45,544 bases of DNA from an uncultured Amaricoccus sp. (GTDB lineage: Bacteria; Pseudomonadota; Alphaproteobacteria; Rhodobacterales; Rhodobacteraceae), in contig NZ_CALAGI010000158.1 of NCBI RefSeq assembly GCF_937891315.1, forward strand, positions 1-45,544, in the 5' to 3' direction. The translations under genes and the position numbers were made by a program. Position 1 is the stretch's first letter. Each line of letters starts with the position of its first letter. Below the pieces are notes generated by a model, which was given only the letters and a program-made list of their open reading frames with translations, did not search any database and was not told where the DNA came from. Shown piece after piece: positions 17,299-26,477 of the stretch.

Positions 17299-18501
17299 TC
17301 AGGCGGCGAGCTTGGCAAGGACTTTCGCGCCGATCTCCTCCCCGATCGGGAAGGCGGAGGTCGCGGCGGGCGACGGGGCATTGCAGACATGGACGGTCCG
17401 CGGCGTCTCGCGAACGAGAAAATCCTCGATCATCTTGCCGTCGCGCCCGACCGCCTGCGCGCGGATGCCCGGCGCATGCGGCTCGAGATCGTCGAGCGTC
17501 AGCTCGGGGCAGTAGCGGCGGCAGCGTTCGAGATAGGCGCGTCTGGACAGCGAGCCCTTCAGCTCGTGCAGGCCGGGCCGCAGCGAGCGGGCCATGAGCT
17601 TCCAGAAACCGGGGAAGCTCAGGCTGTCGAAGGCGTCGCGCGCGACGAAGCGGTTGCCGTCATAGGTCTCGCGGCCGAAGGAAAAGACCGCGTTCGGCCC
17701 GACGGTGGTGTAACCGCCGATCATCTTGGTCAGATGCACACCGAGGAAAGGCAGCGACGGGTCCGGCACCGGATAGATCAGCCGTTGCACCAGGTCGCCC
17801 GCCCGCGGCGAGAGGCGGAAATATTCCCCCCGGAACGGCACGACGCGGAAGTCGTCGGCGAGGCCGGACAGCGCCGCGATCCGGTCGGCGGCGAGGCCCG
17901 CGCAGGCGATGGCGACGCGCGCGGCGATGTCGCCGCCGGCGGTCTCGACCCGGATTTCCCCGGCGGCCTCGACGAGGCCGGTGACCTTGGTCCCGAAGCG
18001 GAAGTCCACGCCCTCGGCCCAGAGCCGCGCCTTCAGCGCCCGGCAGATCTCGCCATAGTCGACGATGCCGCTGTCCGGGCTCAGGATCGCGCGCAACCCC
18101 GCGACCTTCGGCTCGATTTCCGCCATTTCCGCCGCGTCGAGCATCCGCAGGTCGAGGCCGTTCGCCGTCGCCCGGGTCATCAGGGCTTCCAGCCGCGGCA
18201 GCTCGTCCGGCTCCGTCGCGACGATCAGCTTGCCGCAGGAAGCGTAGGCCACGCCGTTCTCGGCACAGAAGGCCCGTGTCCGCGCCGACCCGGCGGTGCA
18301 GAGTCGCGCCTTGAGGCTGCCCGGCGCATAGTAGACGCCGGCATGGATGACGCCGGAATTGTGACCGGTCTGGTGTTGCCCCGGCCCGTCCTCCTTCTCG
18401 ATGACGAGAAGGCGGATACCCGGCCGGGCGCCGTGCAGATGGTAGGCCGTTGCCAGCCCAACGATTCCCGCGCCCACGATGATTGCATCATAAATAGGCA
18501 C
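17299..18501 (-). CDS. lhgO: L-2-hydroxyglutarate oxidase/dehydrogenase
   Basis: The 400-residue FAD enzyme oxidises L-2-hydroxyglutarate to 2-oxoglutarate. The dinucleotide-binding motif is DAIIVGAGIVGLATAYHL at the N-terminus, followed by the family-typical QTGHNSGVIHAGVYYAPGS and LHELKGSLSRRAYLERCRR. The enzyme usually passes electrons to quinone in the membrane. It is first in the reverse-strand operon, directly downstream of the divergent LysR gene. In known lysine, cadaverine and glutarate routes it follows the glutarate hydroxylase CsiD, which is not present here. Other members of the DAO family are possible but less likely. Confidence 0.87.
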   Translation of the reverse strand: MPIYDAIIVGAGIVGLATAYHLHGARPGIRLLVIEKEDGPGQHQTGHNSGVIHAGVYYAPGSLKARLCTAGSARTRAFCAENGVAYASCGKLIVATEPDELPRLEALMTRATANGLDLRMLDAAEMAEIEPKVAGLRAILSPDSGIVDYGEICRALKARLWAEGVDFRFGTKVTGLVEAAGEIRVETAGGDIAARVAIACAGLAADRIAALSGLADDFRVVPFRGEYFRLSPRAGDLVQRLIYPVPDPSLPFLGVHLTKMIGGYTTVGPNAVFSFGRETYDGNRFVARDAFDSLSFPGFWKLMARSLRPGLHELKGSLSRRAYLERCRRYCPELTLDDLEPHAPGIRAQAVGRDGKMIEDFLVRETPRTVHVCNAPSPAATSAFPIGEEIGAKVLAKLAA

Positions 18502-18581
18502 TTAGTGCTTTCCGTCATAGTTTTAGGCAGGGATCTGGATAGCCCGCGGTCCGGGGCTTTTCGATAGGGACATGCTTGACT

Positions 18582-18605
18582 AAGGTTTGGCAATCGCAAA
18601 ACCTT
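18582..18605. promoter_or_regulatory. Candidate LysR operator between lhgO and the LysR gene
   Basis: AAGGTTT (18582-18588) and AAACCTT (18599-18605) form an inverted repeat with a 10-bp spacer in the 105-bp divergent intergenic region. LysR proteins often bind such partial dyads (T-N11-A type). It sits immediately before the LysR start, consistent with control of both directions. Confidence 0.45.
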
Positions 18606-18606
18606 C

Positions 18607-19563
18607 ATGTCGGAGCAGCGCGAAATGATTCCTCTCCCACGTCCGTTCAGTGGAACCCTCTCCGATATCGACCTCGCCTTGCTGCGCGACTTCTCCGAGA
18701 TCGTCTCGGCGGGCGGCATCACCGCCGCGGAGGCCCGGCTCGGCAAGGGCAAGTCGGCGATCAGTCTCGGCCTGACCAAACTTGAGAGCCGTCTCGGCCT
18801 TCGCCTCTGCGAGCGCGGCCGCTCCGGCTTCCGGTTGACCGAGCAGGGAGAACTGGTCCATTCGGCCGTGCTGGCTCTGTTTTCCGAGATCGGCCGCTTC
18901 ACCGATTTCGTCGGCGCGGCCACCCGCCAGATCGAGGGCGCGATCAATGTCATGGCCGACGACAGCTTCGCCTTCGAGCTGGAAACGCCACTTGCCCGCA
19001 CCATCGCCCGCGTGCACGAACACTTCCCCGGACTCCAGCTCAACCTGCGCATGACCGCGCCGGATCGAATCTTCGCCTCAGTGCTGGAGGGCAGCGCCGA
19101 CCTCGGCTTCACCGCGCTGATCCGCCCGAGCGAGGCATTCGAGGCGGTGCCGGTCGGTCTCGAGGAGATGGGCCTCTTCTGCGGTCGCGGTCACCCGCTC
19201 TTCGGCGTCGCCGACGAGGCCCTCACCGAAGACGACCTCCGCCGCTACGATTTCGTCGCGGCCGAGGTGACGCAAGGCCCCGAGGTCACGGCCTTTGTCG
19301 GTGGCCTGCGGATCCGCGCCGCGGCGCCGACGATCCTGTCGCGAATGCTGCTCATCATCTCGTCGCGCTACCTCGGCTTTGCCCCGGTGGAGTTCGCGCA
19401 ATACTGGGTTCGCAAGGGCTCGATCCGCGAGATCGCCATGCCGGCCGGACGCTACACCAACCAGTGCTACGTCATCCACCGCCGCGCCCGCCCCTTGGGC
19501 ATCGGGGGCGGCATCTTCCGCGGCATCCTGCTCGACGAGCTGCGGTCGCGAAAAGTGGCATGA
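18607..19563 (+). CDS. LysR-family transcriptional regulator
   Basis: The 318-residue protein has an N-terminal winged helix-turn-helix (LALLRDFSEIVSAGGITAAEARLGKGKSAISLGLTKLESR is the region, residues about 20-60). A substrate-binding domain of the LysR type follows. It is divergent from the lhgO-transport-alr operon, the classical layout for a LysR regulator and its target, with the likely inducer being the imported compound. An internal ATG at 18625 has a better ribosome-binding site (GGAG) and would leave the AAGGTTT/AAACCTT dyad fully upstream. The start may therefore be there, giving 312 residues. Confidence 0.88.
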   Translation: MSEQREMIPLPRPFSGTLSDIDLALLRDFSEIVSAGGITAAEARLGKGKSAISLGLTKLESRLGLRLCERGRSGFRLTEQGELVHSAVLALFSEIGRFTDFVGAATRQIEGAINVMADDSFAFELETPLARTIARVHEHFPGLQLNLRMTAPDRIFASVLEGSADLGFTALIRPSEAFEAVPVGLEEMGLFCGRGHPLFGVADEALTEDDLRRYDFVAAEVTQGPEVTAFVGGLRIRAAAPTILSRMLLIISSRYLGFAPVEFAQYWVRKGSIREIAMPAGRYTNQCYVIHRRARPLGIGGGIFRGILLDELRSRKVA

Positions 19564-19633
19564 GGCGCACCGGTGGACGGGAGCGCGCGTCGGCAACGCC
19601 CGCGGTCGCCGCGGAGCAGCCCGGGCCGACATG

Positions 19634-20851
19634 TCACGATTGGCGCGCGCCGAGCAGCATCGGTCCGTACTCGATGAGAAAGAGGCCGAAGGCCGCGATC
19701 CAGAGGCCGCCGGCGAGGTCGAGCAGCGCCGGGGCGCCGAAGATGTCGGCGGCGGGCCGGGCGAGGGCGGCGGCGAACAGGCAGGCATAGGCGGCGACCG
19801 TCATGGGCGAGGCGGTGAGCGCGCGCCTTGTGTGGCCGCGCGTCGCCCGCGTCATTACCGCGAGCATCATCCCGGCGATCCCGCCGACCAGCATCGGGTG
19901 CATCGCTCCGGCCGGCGGCAGCCAGCCGACGGCGCCGGCGGCGAGGCCGAGAAAGCCGAGGACGACGAAGCCGAAGGCGACATGGAGCACGAGAAGCAGC
20001 GGCTCCGCCGCCGTCGCGAGCCCCCGCCACCGCGAGAGCCGCCAGGCGACGACGCCGGCGCCCGCGACGCCCGCGACCGCCGCCGGCGCGCCGACCGGCG
20101 CCACGACCCAGACGACGAGCGCGGCGAGGATGGCGAGGATCGCGATTCCGTCCTGCCGGTTGAAGGCGACCGGCAGCCGGGTCTCGCCGCGCTGCGCCAG
20201 CCAGTTGCGGGTGAAGCTCGGCACGATCCGCCCGCCGACGATCATGACGAGGAGCACGAACCCGGCGAGCGCCACCCGCGCCGAGACCGCGGCGGCGCCG
20301 GTGGTCAGCACCTCGGTGTGGAAGCCGAGGTTCGCGGTCCCGATCACGGCGATCGCGACGAGGATCTTCATGTCCTTCCACTTCCGCCCGACGACGAGCT
20401 CGCGCCCGCAGACCACGACCAGCACCGGCAGGAACAGCGCATCGACCGTCACCGCCGCCCCGACCCCGATCCATGGCACGGCGAGCATCGCCACGCGCCC
20501 GGCGAGCCACAGCGCCGCGAGCACCGCGAGCGGCGGCCCCGACAACGGCATCTGCCCGGTCCAGTTCGGGATCGCCGTCATCAGGAAGCCCGCGAGCACC
20601 GCCGCGCCGAAGCCGAACAGCATCTCGTGCCCGTGCCAGGCGACCATGCCGTAGGCGCCGCCGAGCGGCAGGCCGGCGGTCAGGGCGGCGATCCACAGCG
20701 CCATCGCCAGCACCGCGAAGGTTCCGGCGCCGAGGAAAAACGGCCGGAAGCCGTAGGAGAGGAACGCGGGCCCGGTGCGGCGCAGACCGCGCGGGATGCC
20801 GTGGCGTCGCGGCGCTTCGGCGACGGGCGCGGCCGGTCGGGTTGTGGACAT
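19634..20851 (-). CDS. nnrS: NnrS-family membrane protein
   Basis: The 405-residue protein has about twelve hydrophobic segments and family hallmarks: FLSYGFRPFFLGAGTFAVLA, MVAWHGHEMLFGFGAAVLAGFL, IVGGRIVPSFTRNWL and MTRATRGHTRRAL. NnrS proteins are haem- and copper-containing membrane proteins found with denitrification genes and linked to tolerance of nitric oxide. It is divergent from the Crp/Fnr regulator at 20942, with a 90-bp spacer in which I see no TTGCG-N4-CGCAA box. Its presence marks the left edge of the denitrification supercluster. Confidence 0.9.
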   Translation of the reverse strand: MSTTRPAAPVAEAPRRHGIPRGLRRTGPAFLSYGFRPFFLGAGTFAVLAMALWIAALTAGLPLGGAYGMVAWHGHEMLFGFGAAVLAGFLMTAIPNWTGQMPLSGPPLAVLAALWLAGRVAMLAVPWIGVGAAVTVDALFLPVLVVVCGRELVVGRKWKDMKILVAIAVIGTANLGFHTEVLTTGAAAVSARVALAGFVLLVMIVGGRIVPSFTRNWLAQRGETRLPVAFNRQDGIAILAILAALVVWVVAPVGAPAAVAGVAGAGVVAWRLSRWRGLATAAEPLLLVLHVAFGFVVLGFLGLAAGAVGWLPPAGAMHPMLVGGIAGMMLAVMTRATRGHTRRALTASPMTVAAYACLFAAALARPAADIFGAPALLDLAGGLWIAAFGLFLIEYGPMLLGARQS

Positions 20852-20941
20852 GGCGGGTCTCCGTTAGTCTTTCCGTCGCAGCCGCCCGCCGCTGCGCCGC
20901 CGGGCGGGGCGGGCGCGTCCGCTGGCCGGGGGAGGTCTGCG

Positions 20942-21631
20942 ATGCTCGATATCATGCTGCAACAGGCAGAGCCATTTCGCGGGCTGGAGCCTTGCGCGCT
21001 CGCCGAGGTCGCGCGCCACGCCAGCGCGCGCCGGCTCGCGCCCGGCGAGGCCCTGTTCGAGCAGGGCGCGCCGGCGGACCGCTTCTTTCTCGTCACCGAG
21101 GGCCGGTTCAAGGTCTCGATGATCATGCCGGAGGGCAAGCAGGTGCTGGTGCGCCTGGTCTTTCCCGGTGACTTCTGCGGCCTCGCCCTCGTCCTCGCCC
21201 GGCCGGACTATCCGGCGGCGGCCCAGGCGATCGTCGCGAGCCGCGCGATCGCCTGGCCGACGAGCTACTGGCCGGTGATGATCGAGACCCATCCCGCGGT
21301 CGCGCTCGACGCGACCCGCTCGCTCGGGCGTCACGTCGCCGAGGTGCATGCGCGGATCGCCGAGCTCTCGACCGCCGAGGTCGAGCGCCGCGTCGCACTC
21401 GCGGTGCTGCGTCTTGTTCATTGCGCCGGCGAGCCGGTGCCGGAGGGCATCCGGATCGATTTCCCGATCACCCGCCAGGACATCGCCGAACTGACCGGCG
21501 CGACGCTGCACAGCGTCTCGCGCATCGTCTCGGCCTGGGGCCGCCGCGGCATCGTCGGCCGCGGCCGGGCCCGGCTGGTCGTGCGCGACGTCGCCGGGCT
21601 CGGGCGCGTCGCCGAGGGCGAGAAGGCCTGA
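20942..21631 (+). CDS. Crp/Fnr-family regulator (Dnr/NnrR type)
   Basis: The 229-residue protein has an N-terminal cyclic-nucleotide-like sensor domain (ARRLAPGEALFEQGAPADRF, then FPGDFCGLALVL). A C-terminal helix-turn-helix follows (ITRQDIAELTGATLHSVSRI). The N-terminal cysteine cluster of oxygen-sensing FNR is missing, so it fits the NO-responsive Dnr/NnrR group. GGGGAGG precedes the ATG. It is divergent from nnrS and convergent with the pseudoazurin gene. Together with the second Crp protein (37642-38337) it is a candidate reader of the TTGCG-N4-CGCAA sites; which of the two binds them cannot be told from sequence. Confidence 0.88.
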   Translation: MLDIMLQQAEPFRGLEPCALAEVARHASARRLAPGEALFEQGAPADRFFLVTEGRFKVSMIMPEGKQVLVRLVFPGDFCGLALVLARPDYPAAAQAIVASRAIAWPTSYWPVMIETHPAVALDATRSLGRHVAEVHARIAELSTAEVERRVALAVLRLVHCAGEPVPEGIRIDFPITRQDIAELTGATLHSVSRIVSAWGRRGIVGRGRARLVVRDVAGLGRVAEGEKA

Positions 21632-21660
21632 AGCCAGGCCGTCCGCCCTCCGCATCGCCG

Positions 21661-22101
21661 TTACTGACCGATCTGGGCGAAGGCCGCGTCGAAGCGTTCC
21701 TGCGCCTTCTTCGGGTTCTTCACCGCCTTCGCCGCCTCGAGGTTCGACGACGGATCGCCGACGACGACGAGCGCGACCATCCCCATCGGGAAGTGCGGCG
21801 TGCATTTGACGCCGTAGACGCCCTCGGTCGTGACCGTGAGGTCGAAGTTCTCGTTCATCTTCGCCTTGAAGCCCTCGACGCCGTCGGGGAGCATCCCCTT
21901 GACGCTCTCGACGTCGTGGCCCTTGTCGGTGGCGATGAAATGGACGACATCGCCAGGCTGGGCCTGGACGAAGCTCGGCTCGAAGACCATCGCGCCTTCC
22001 GCGCCCTTGTTCAGCATCTTCACCTCGATGTCGGCCGCCGAAGCGGCGCCGGCGATCGTGGCAAGGGCGGCGGCAGCCGCGAGCATCCCGTAGAGTCTCA
22101 T
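21661..22101 (-). CDS. Pseudoazurin (blue copper electron donor)
   Basis: The 146-residue precursor has a Sec signal (MLAAAAALATIAGAASAAD) and a pseudoazurin domain. Type-1 copper ligands are His62 (KGHDVES), Cys100, His103 and Met108 (VKCTPHFPMGM). The C-terminal helical tail (NLEAAKAVKNPKKAQERFDA) is also typical. It carries electrons in the periplasm to copper nitrite reductase and to nitrous oxide reductase. The gene shares its 255-bp upstream region, with two Crp-type boxes, with nosR on the other strand, so both should respond to the same signal. Confidence 0.93.
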   Translation of the reverse strand: MRLYGMLAAAAALATIAGAASAADIEVKMLNKGAEGAMVFEPSFVQAQPGDVVHFIATDKGHDVESVKGMLPDGVEGFKAKMNENFDLTVTTEGVYGVKCTPHFPMGMVALVVVGDPSSNLEAAKAVKNPKKAQERFDAAFAQIGQ

Positions 22102-22204
22102 TGTCCCCAGTCTCCCGTTTTCGCGGAGCCGTCCGAGACCCCGCCTTGGCGTTCGCGAACCCCTTTCCGCGAGGTCGATGTAGGGAATGCCGGCCGTCGC
22201 GACG

Positions 22205-22218
22205 TTGCGCCGGCGCAA
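22205..22218. promoter_or_regulatory. Crp/Dnr-type box TTGCGCCGGCGCAA
   Basis: A perfect 14-bp palindrome in the pseudoazurin-nosR intergenic region, centred about 110 bp before the pseudoazurin start. It has the TTGCG-N4-CGCAA form rather than the classical FNR TTGAT-N4-ATCAA. The same core recurs at 22283, 37374 and 40238. Confidence 0.75.
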
Positions 22219-22282
22219 ACTTCGCACGATTTCGGGGCGTGAATTCCGGCGGCCGCCGCGGACCCGGCCGGTGGTCGCCTGT

Positions 22283-22296
22283 TTGCGCTGGCGCAA
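22283..22296. promoter_or_regulatory. Crp/Dnr-type box TTGCGCTGGCGCAA
   Basis: The second box in this intergenic region has outer half-sites that are perfect inverted repeats (TTTGCG/CGCAAA). It is centred about 67 bp before the nosR GTG start, which would place a promoter at the usual activator distance (near -41.5) with a short leader. Confidence 0.78.
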
Positions 22297-22356
22297 AGAA
22301 CGCCGCCGCGCCGCGGAGCAGACAGGAGGGCACGGACGAACGCGAGGGAGAATGGG

Positions 22357-24564
22357 GTGCGGAGGGAGACTGCCATCGGGCGATTGACGGCCCTGCTCGT
22401 CGCGCTCGTCCTCGTCCTCCTCGCCGGCGTCGCGCAGGCAAGGACGCTTCCCGAGTTCCTCGCCGAGGCCGCCCCGGCCGACCTCTTTCCCGGCGCCGCG
22501 AGCTTCGGCGCGCCCGAGGGCGAGCCGGCGCTGGCGCCGGTCCTCGACGCCGGCGGGGCGCGGATCGGCTGGGTCTATCTCAACACCGATTTCACGACCT
22601 CGATCGGCTATTCCGGCAAGCCGATCCGCATCCTCGTCGGCATCGACGACGCCGGCACCGTGCGCGGGCTGAAGCTCGTCGAGCACCACGAGCCGATCGT
22701 GCTCATCGGCATCCCCGAAGCGAAGATCATGGCCGCGCTCAACGGCCTGATCGGGCAGGAGCTCGGCTCGGTCGCCGCCGGGACGGCCAAGCCGCCGCAG
22801 GTCGACATCGTCTCCGGCGCCACCGTCACCGTGCTCGTCATGGGCGACAGCGTCGTGCGCTCGGCGGTCAAGCTCATCCGCGGCGGCCGCCTCTCGGGCG
22901 GAGCCGCGACCGCGACGGCGCCCGCCGCGGTCGCGCGCGAGATCGACACGGGCAAGAGCGAGATCCGTGACTGGCAGGCACTGCTCGGCGACGGGTCGGT
23001 GCGGAGCCTGCGACTGACCATCGGCGAGGTTTCCCGGGCCTTCGCCGATGCGGGACAGCCAGCCGCCGCCAGCCATCCCGAGACGCCCAGCCCCGACGAC
23101 CGGTTCATCGAGTTCTACGTCGCGCCGGTCTCGGTGCCGACGATCGGCCGCAGCCTGCTCGGCGACACCGCCTACGCGCGACTGGCCGAGAAGCTGAAGC
23201 CGGGTCAGGCGGCGTTCCTCGTCGCGGGCGACGGCGCCTATTCGTTCAAGGGCTCGGCCTACGTCCGGGGCGGCATCTTCGACCGCATCGAGCTGATCCA
23301 GGACGGGCAGGGGACCCGCTTCCGCGACCGCAACCACACCCGGCTGAACGACATCGCCGCCAGCGGGGCGCCGCATCTGAAGGAGATCGGGCTCTTCGTC
23401 GTGCCGGAGGACTTCGCGTTCGACGTGACCGCGCCCTTCGACCTCCAGCTCCTCGTCCAGCGCGGCACCGAGGGTCGCGACAAGGCGACGATCCCCTTCG
23501 ACCTCGGCTATACGCTGCCGGAAGCCTATCTGCTGCCCGCGCCGCCCGTCCCGGCCGCCGCGCCCGCGCCGGCGCCCGCCGGCCTCGCCGACGAGGAGCA
23601 GGGCCCGCCGCTCTGGGTGTCGATCTGGCAGATGAACCGCGTCAACATTACCGTCGTCGGCGCCGCGATCGCGACGCTGAGCGGCATCTTCTTCTTCCAG
23701 AACACGCTCGCCCGCCGGCCGCGATGGCTGAAGGGCGTGCGCTACACCTACCTCGCCTTCACGCTGGTCTGGCTCGGCTGGTACGCGAACACCCAGCTCT
23801 CGGTCGTCAACGTTCTCACCTTCCTCAACGCGCTCGTCACCGGGTTCTCCTGGGAGTTCTTCCTCTCCGCTCCCCTCATCTTCATCCTCTGGGCCGCCGT
23901 CGCCGCCGGGCTCCTGTTCTGGGGACGCGGCCCCTTCTGTGGCTGGCTCTGCCCGTTCGGGGCGCTGCAGGAATTCGCGAGCCTCGCGGCGAAGAAGCTC
24001 CGGATCCCCCAGGTCCAGGTGCCATGGGCGATCCACGAGCGGCTCTGGCCGATCAAGTACATGATCTTTCTCGGCCTCTTCGGCCTCTCGCTCTATTCGC
24101 TGGCACATGCCGAGGTGCTGGCCGAGGTCGAGCCCTTCAAGACCGCGATCATCCTCAAGTTCAACCGCGAGCTCCTGTTCGTCGGCATCGCGCTGCTCTG
24201 GCTGCTGCCCGGCCTCTTCATCGAGCGGTTCTTCTGCCGCTATGTCTGCCCGCTCGGCGCGGCGCTGGCGATCCCCGGACGCCTCAGAATGTTCGAGTGG
24301 CTGAAGCGCTGGCCCGAATGCGGCTCGCCCTGCCACCGCTGCGCCAACGAATGCCCGGTGCAGGCGATCCACCCCGAGGGCAACATCAACGTCAACGAGT
24401 GCATCTACTGCATGCACTGTCAGGAGCTCTACCACTCCGAGACGCGGTGCCCGCACATGATGGTGGTCAAGGCCCGCCGCGACAAAATCGCCGGCTCGGG
24501 CGGACCGGGCCTGAAGATCCCGCCCGGTCCCCGCCCGAAACCCGCCCATTCCCACGCCAGCTGA
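22357..24564 (+). CDS. nosR: NosR, membrane electron donor and regulator for nitrous oxide reduction
   Basis: The 735-residue protein has the NosR layout. An export signal is followed by a periplasmic FMN-binding domain with a covalent-flavin type motif (DIVSGATVTVLVMGDSVVRS). Several membrane helices come next, with polyferredoxin-type motifs CGWLCPFG and CRYVCPLG. The C-terminus is a cytoplasmic 2x[4Fe-4S] domain (CHRCANECPVQAIHPEGN and CIYCMHCQELYHSETRCP). It passes electrons towards NosZ and is needed for its expression or activity. The start is GTG at 22357 with GAGGGAG upstream; the ATG at 22352 is out of frame. nosZ follows after 11 bp. Confidence 0.95.
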   Translation: MRRETAIGRLTALLVALVLVLLAGVAQARTLPEFLAEAAPADLFPGAASFGAPEGEPALAPVLDAGGARIGWVYLNTDFTTSIGYSGKPIRILVGIDDAGTVRGLKLVEHHEPIVLIGIPEAKIMAALNGLIGQELGSVAAGTAKPPQVDIVSGATVTVLVMGDSVVRSAVKLIRGGRLSGGAATATAPAAVAREIDTGKSEIRDWQALLGDGSVRSLRLTIGEVSRAFADAGQPAAASHPETPSPDDRFIEFYVAPVSVPTIGRSLLGDTAYARLAEKLKPGQAAFLVAGDGAYSFKGSAYVRGGIFDRIELIQDGQGTRFRDRNHTRLNDIAASGAPHLKEIGLFVVPEDFAFDVTAPFDLQLLVQRGTEGRDKATIPFDLGYTLPEAYLLPAPPVPAAAPAPAPAGLADEEQGPPLWVSIWQMNRVNITVVGAAIATLSGIFFFQNTLARRPRWLKGVRYTYLAFTLVWLGWYANTQLSVVNVLTFLNALVTGFSWEFFLSAPLIFILWAAVAAGLLFWGRGPFCGWLCPFGALQEFASLAAKKLRIPQVQVPWAIHERLWPIKYMIFLGLFGLSLYSLAHAEVLAEVEPFKTAIILKFNRELLFVGIALLWLLPGLFIERFFCRYVCPLGAALAIPGRLRMFEWLKRWPECGSPCHRCANECPVQAIHPEGNINVNECIYCMHCQELYHSETRCPHMMVVKARRDKIAGSGGPGLKIPPGPRPKPAHSHAS

Positions 24565-24575
24565 AAGGAACCACG

Positions 24576-26477
24576 ATGTCGACCGACGACAGCCTGAAAC
24601 TCAACCGGCGCCAGATCCTCGGCTCCTCGGCGGCGGTCGCCGTCGCCGGCGGCGGCGGCCTCGGCGGCCTCGGCCTGCTCGGCACCCCCGCCCGCGCGGC
24701 GGAGGCGGCGGGCTCGTCCAACGTCGCGCCGGGCGAACTCGACGAATACTATGTCTTCACCTCGGGCGGCCACTCGGGCGAGATCCGCATCGTCGGCCTG
24801 CCCTCCATGCGCGAACTGATGCGCATCCCGGTCTTCAACCGCGAGAGCGCCACCGGCTGGGGCCAGACCAACGAGAGCCTGCGCGTGCTGACCGACGGCC
24901 TGCTGCCCGAGACCCGCGAGTTCCTCGCGCCCCGCGGCGGCACCTACCAGAACGGCGACCTGCACCATCCGCACCCGTCGCAGACCGACGGCACCTATGA
25001 CGGGCGCTATCTCTTCGCCAACGACAAGGCCAACACCCGGGTCTGCCGGGTCCGCCTCGACGTGATGCGCTGCGACAAGATCGTGCAGATCCCGAACCAG
25101 CACACCGTCCACGGCCTGCGCGTGCAGAAGTATCCGCGCACCGGCTATGTCTTCGCGAACGGCGAGGACGGCGTGCCGCTGCCCAACGACGGCAAGATCC
25201 TCGACGATCCCAAACAGTACTGGTCGATCTTCTCGGCCGTCGACGGCGACACCATGGAGGTCGCCTGGCAGATCCGGGTCGATGGCAACCTCGACAACGT
25301 CGATGCCGACTACCAGGGCAAGTACGCCTTCGCCACCTGCTACAATTCCGAGGGCGGGGTCACGCTCGCCGACATGATGGCCTCGGACGAGGACTGGGTC
25401 GTCGTCTTCAACCTCAAGCGCATCGAGGAGGCGGTCGCCGCCGGCAAGGCCGAGATCATCAACGGCGTTCCCGTGCTCGACGGCACCCACGGCTCGGCCT
25501 TCACTCGCTACATCCCGGTGGCCAACAGCCCGCACGGTATCAACACCGCGCCCGACGGTATTCACGTCGTCGCCAACGGCAAGCTTTCGCCCACCGTCAC
25601 CGTCTTCGACGTGCGCAAGTTCGACGACCTCTTCGACGACAAGATCCAGCCGCGCGACACCGTCGTCGCCGAGCCGGAGCTCGGCCTCGGGCCGCTCCAC
25701 ACCGCCTATGACGGGCGGGGCAACGCCTATACCACGCTCTTTCTCGACAGCCAGGTCTGCAAGTGGAACATCGAGGACGCCAAGCGCGCCTTCGCCGGCG
25801 AGCAGGTCGATCCCATCCGCCAGAAGCTCGACGTGCAGTACCAGCCGGGCCACAACCACTCCTCGATGGGCCAGACCAAGGAAGCCGACGGCAAGTGGCT
25901 GATCTCACTTAACAAGTTCTCGAAGGACCGTTTCCTCAACGTCGGCCCGCTCAAGCCCGAATGCGACCAGCTCATCGACATCTCGGGCGACGAGATGAAG
26001 CTCGTCCACGACAACCCGACTTTCGCCGAGCCGCATGACGCGACGATCGTCCACGCTTCCAAGATCAACCCGATCTCGATCTGGGACCGCGCCGATCCGT
26101 TCTTCGCCGAGACCGTGAAGATGGCCGAAGCCGACGGCATCGATCTCATGGTCGCCGGCGACATCATCCGCGACGGCGACAAGGTCCGCGTCTACATGAC
26201 CTCCTCGGCCCCGGCCTTCAGCCTCGACAGCTTCACGGTCAAGCAGGGCGACGAGGTGACGGTCGTCGTCACCAACATCGACGAGATCGAGGATCTGACC
26301 CACGGCTTCTCGATCATCAACTACGGCATCAACTTCGAGATCGCGCCCCAGGCCACCGCCTCGGTCACCTTCAAGGCCGACAAGCCCGGAGTCTACTGGT
26401 ACTACTGCTCGTGGTTCTGCCATGCGATGCACATGGAGATGAAGGGCCGGATGCTGGTGGAGCCCGCCGCCGCATGA
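24576..26477 (+). CDS. nosZ: Nitrous oxide reductase (clade I, Tat-exported)
   Basis: The 633-residue enzyme reduces N2O to N2 in the periplasm. The Tat signal (LNRRQILGSSAAVAV) marks it as clade I. The seven-bladed propeller supplies CuZ histidines in DLHHPHPS, NQHTVHG, PGHNHSSM and EPHDATIVH. The C-terminal cupredoxin domain binds CuA through YYCSWFCHAMHMEM (about residues 609-622). AAGGAA precedes the ATG at 24576. The stop overlaps the nosD start (ATGA), and the length is normal. Electrons come from pseudoazurin or cytochrome c. Confidence 0.97.
   Translation: MSTDDSLKLNRRQILGSSAAVAVAGGGGLGGLGLLGTPARAAEAAGSSNVAPGELDEYYVFTSGGHSGEIRIVGLPSMRELMRIPVFNRESATGWGQTNESLRVLTDGLLPETREFLAPRGGTYQNGDLHHPHPSQTDGTYDGRYLFANDKANTRVCRVRLDVMRCDKIVQIPNQHTVHGLRVQKYPRTGYVFANGEDGVPLPNDGKILDDPKQYWSIFSAVDGDTMEVAWQIRVDGNLDNVDADYQGKYAFATCYNSEGGVTLADMMASDEDWVVVFNLKRIEEAVAAGKAEIINGVPVLDGTHGSAFTRYIPVANSPHGINTAPDGIHVVANGKLSPTVTVFDVRKFDDLFDDKIQPRDTVVAEPELGLGPLHTAYDGRGNAYTTLFLDSQVCKWNIEDAKRAFAGEQVDPIRQKLDVQYQPGHNHSSMGQTKEADGKWLISLNKFSKDRFLNVGPLKPECDQLIDISGDEMKLVHDNPTFAEPHDATIVHASKINPISIWDRADPFFAETVKMAEADGIDLMVAGDIIRDGDKVRVYMTSSAPAFSLDSFTVKQGDEVTVVVTNIDEIEDLTHGFSIINYGINFEIAPQATASVTFKADKPGVYWYYCSWFCHAMHMEMKGRMLVEPAAA

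Noticed and set aside
19295..21631. A 778-codon + strand frame ending in the Crp regulator.
   Set aside because: Only the part from 20942 matches a family and has a ribosome-binding site; the upstream part is antisense to nnrS.
21661..24555. A 964-codon reverse-strand frame covering most of nosR.
   Set aside because: Only its last 146 codons (pseudoazurin) are real. The rest is antisense to nosR and has no domain pattern.
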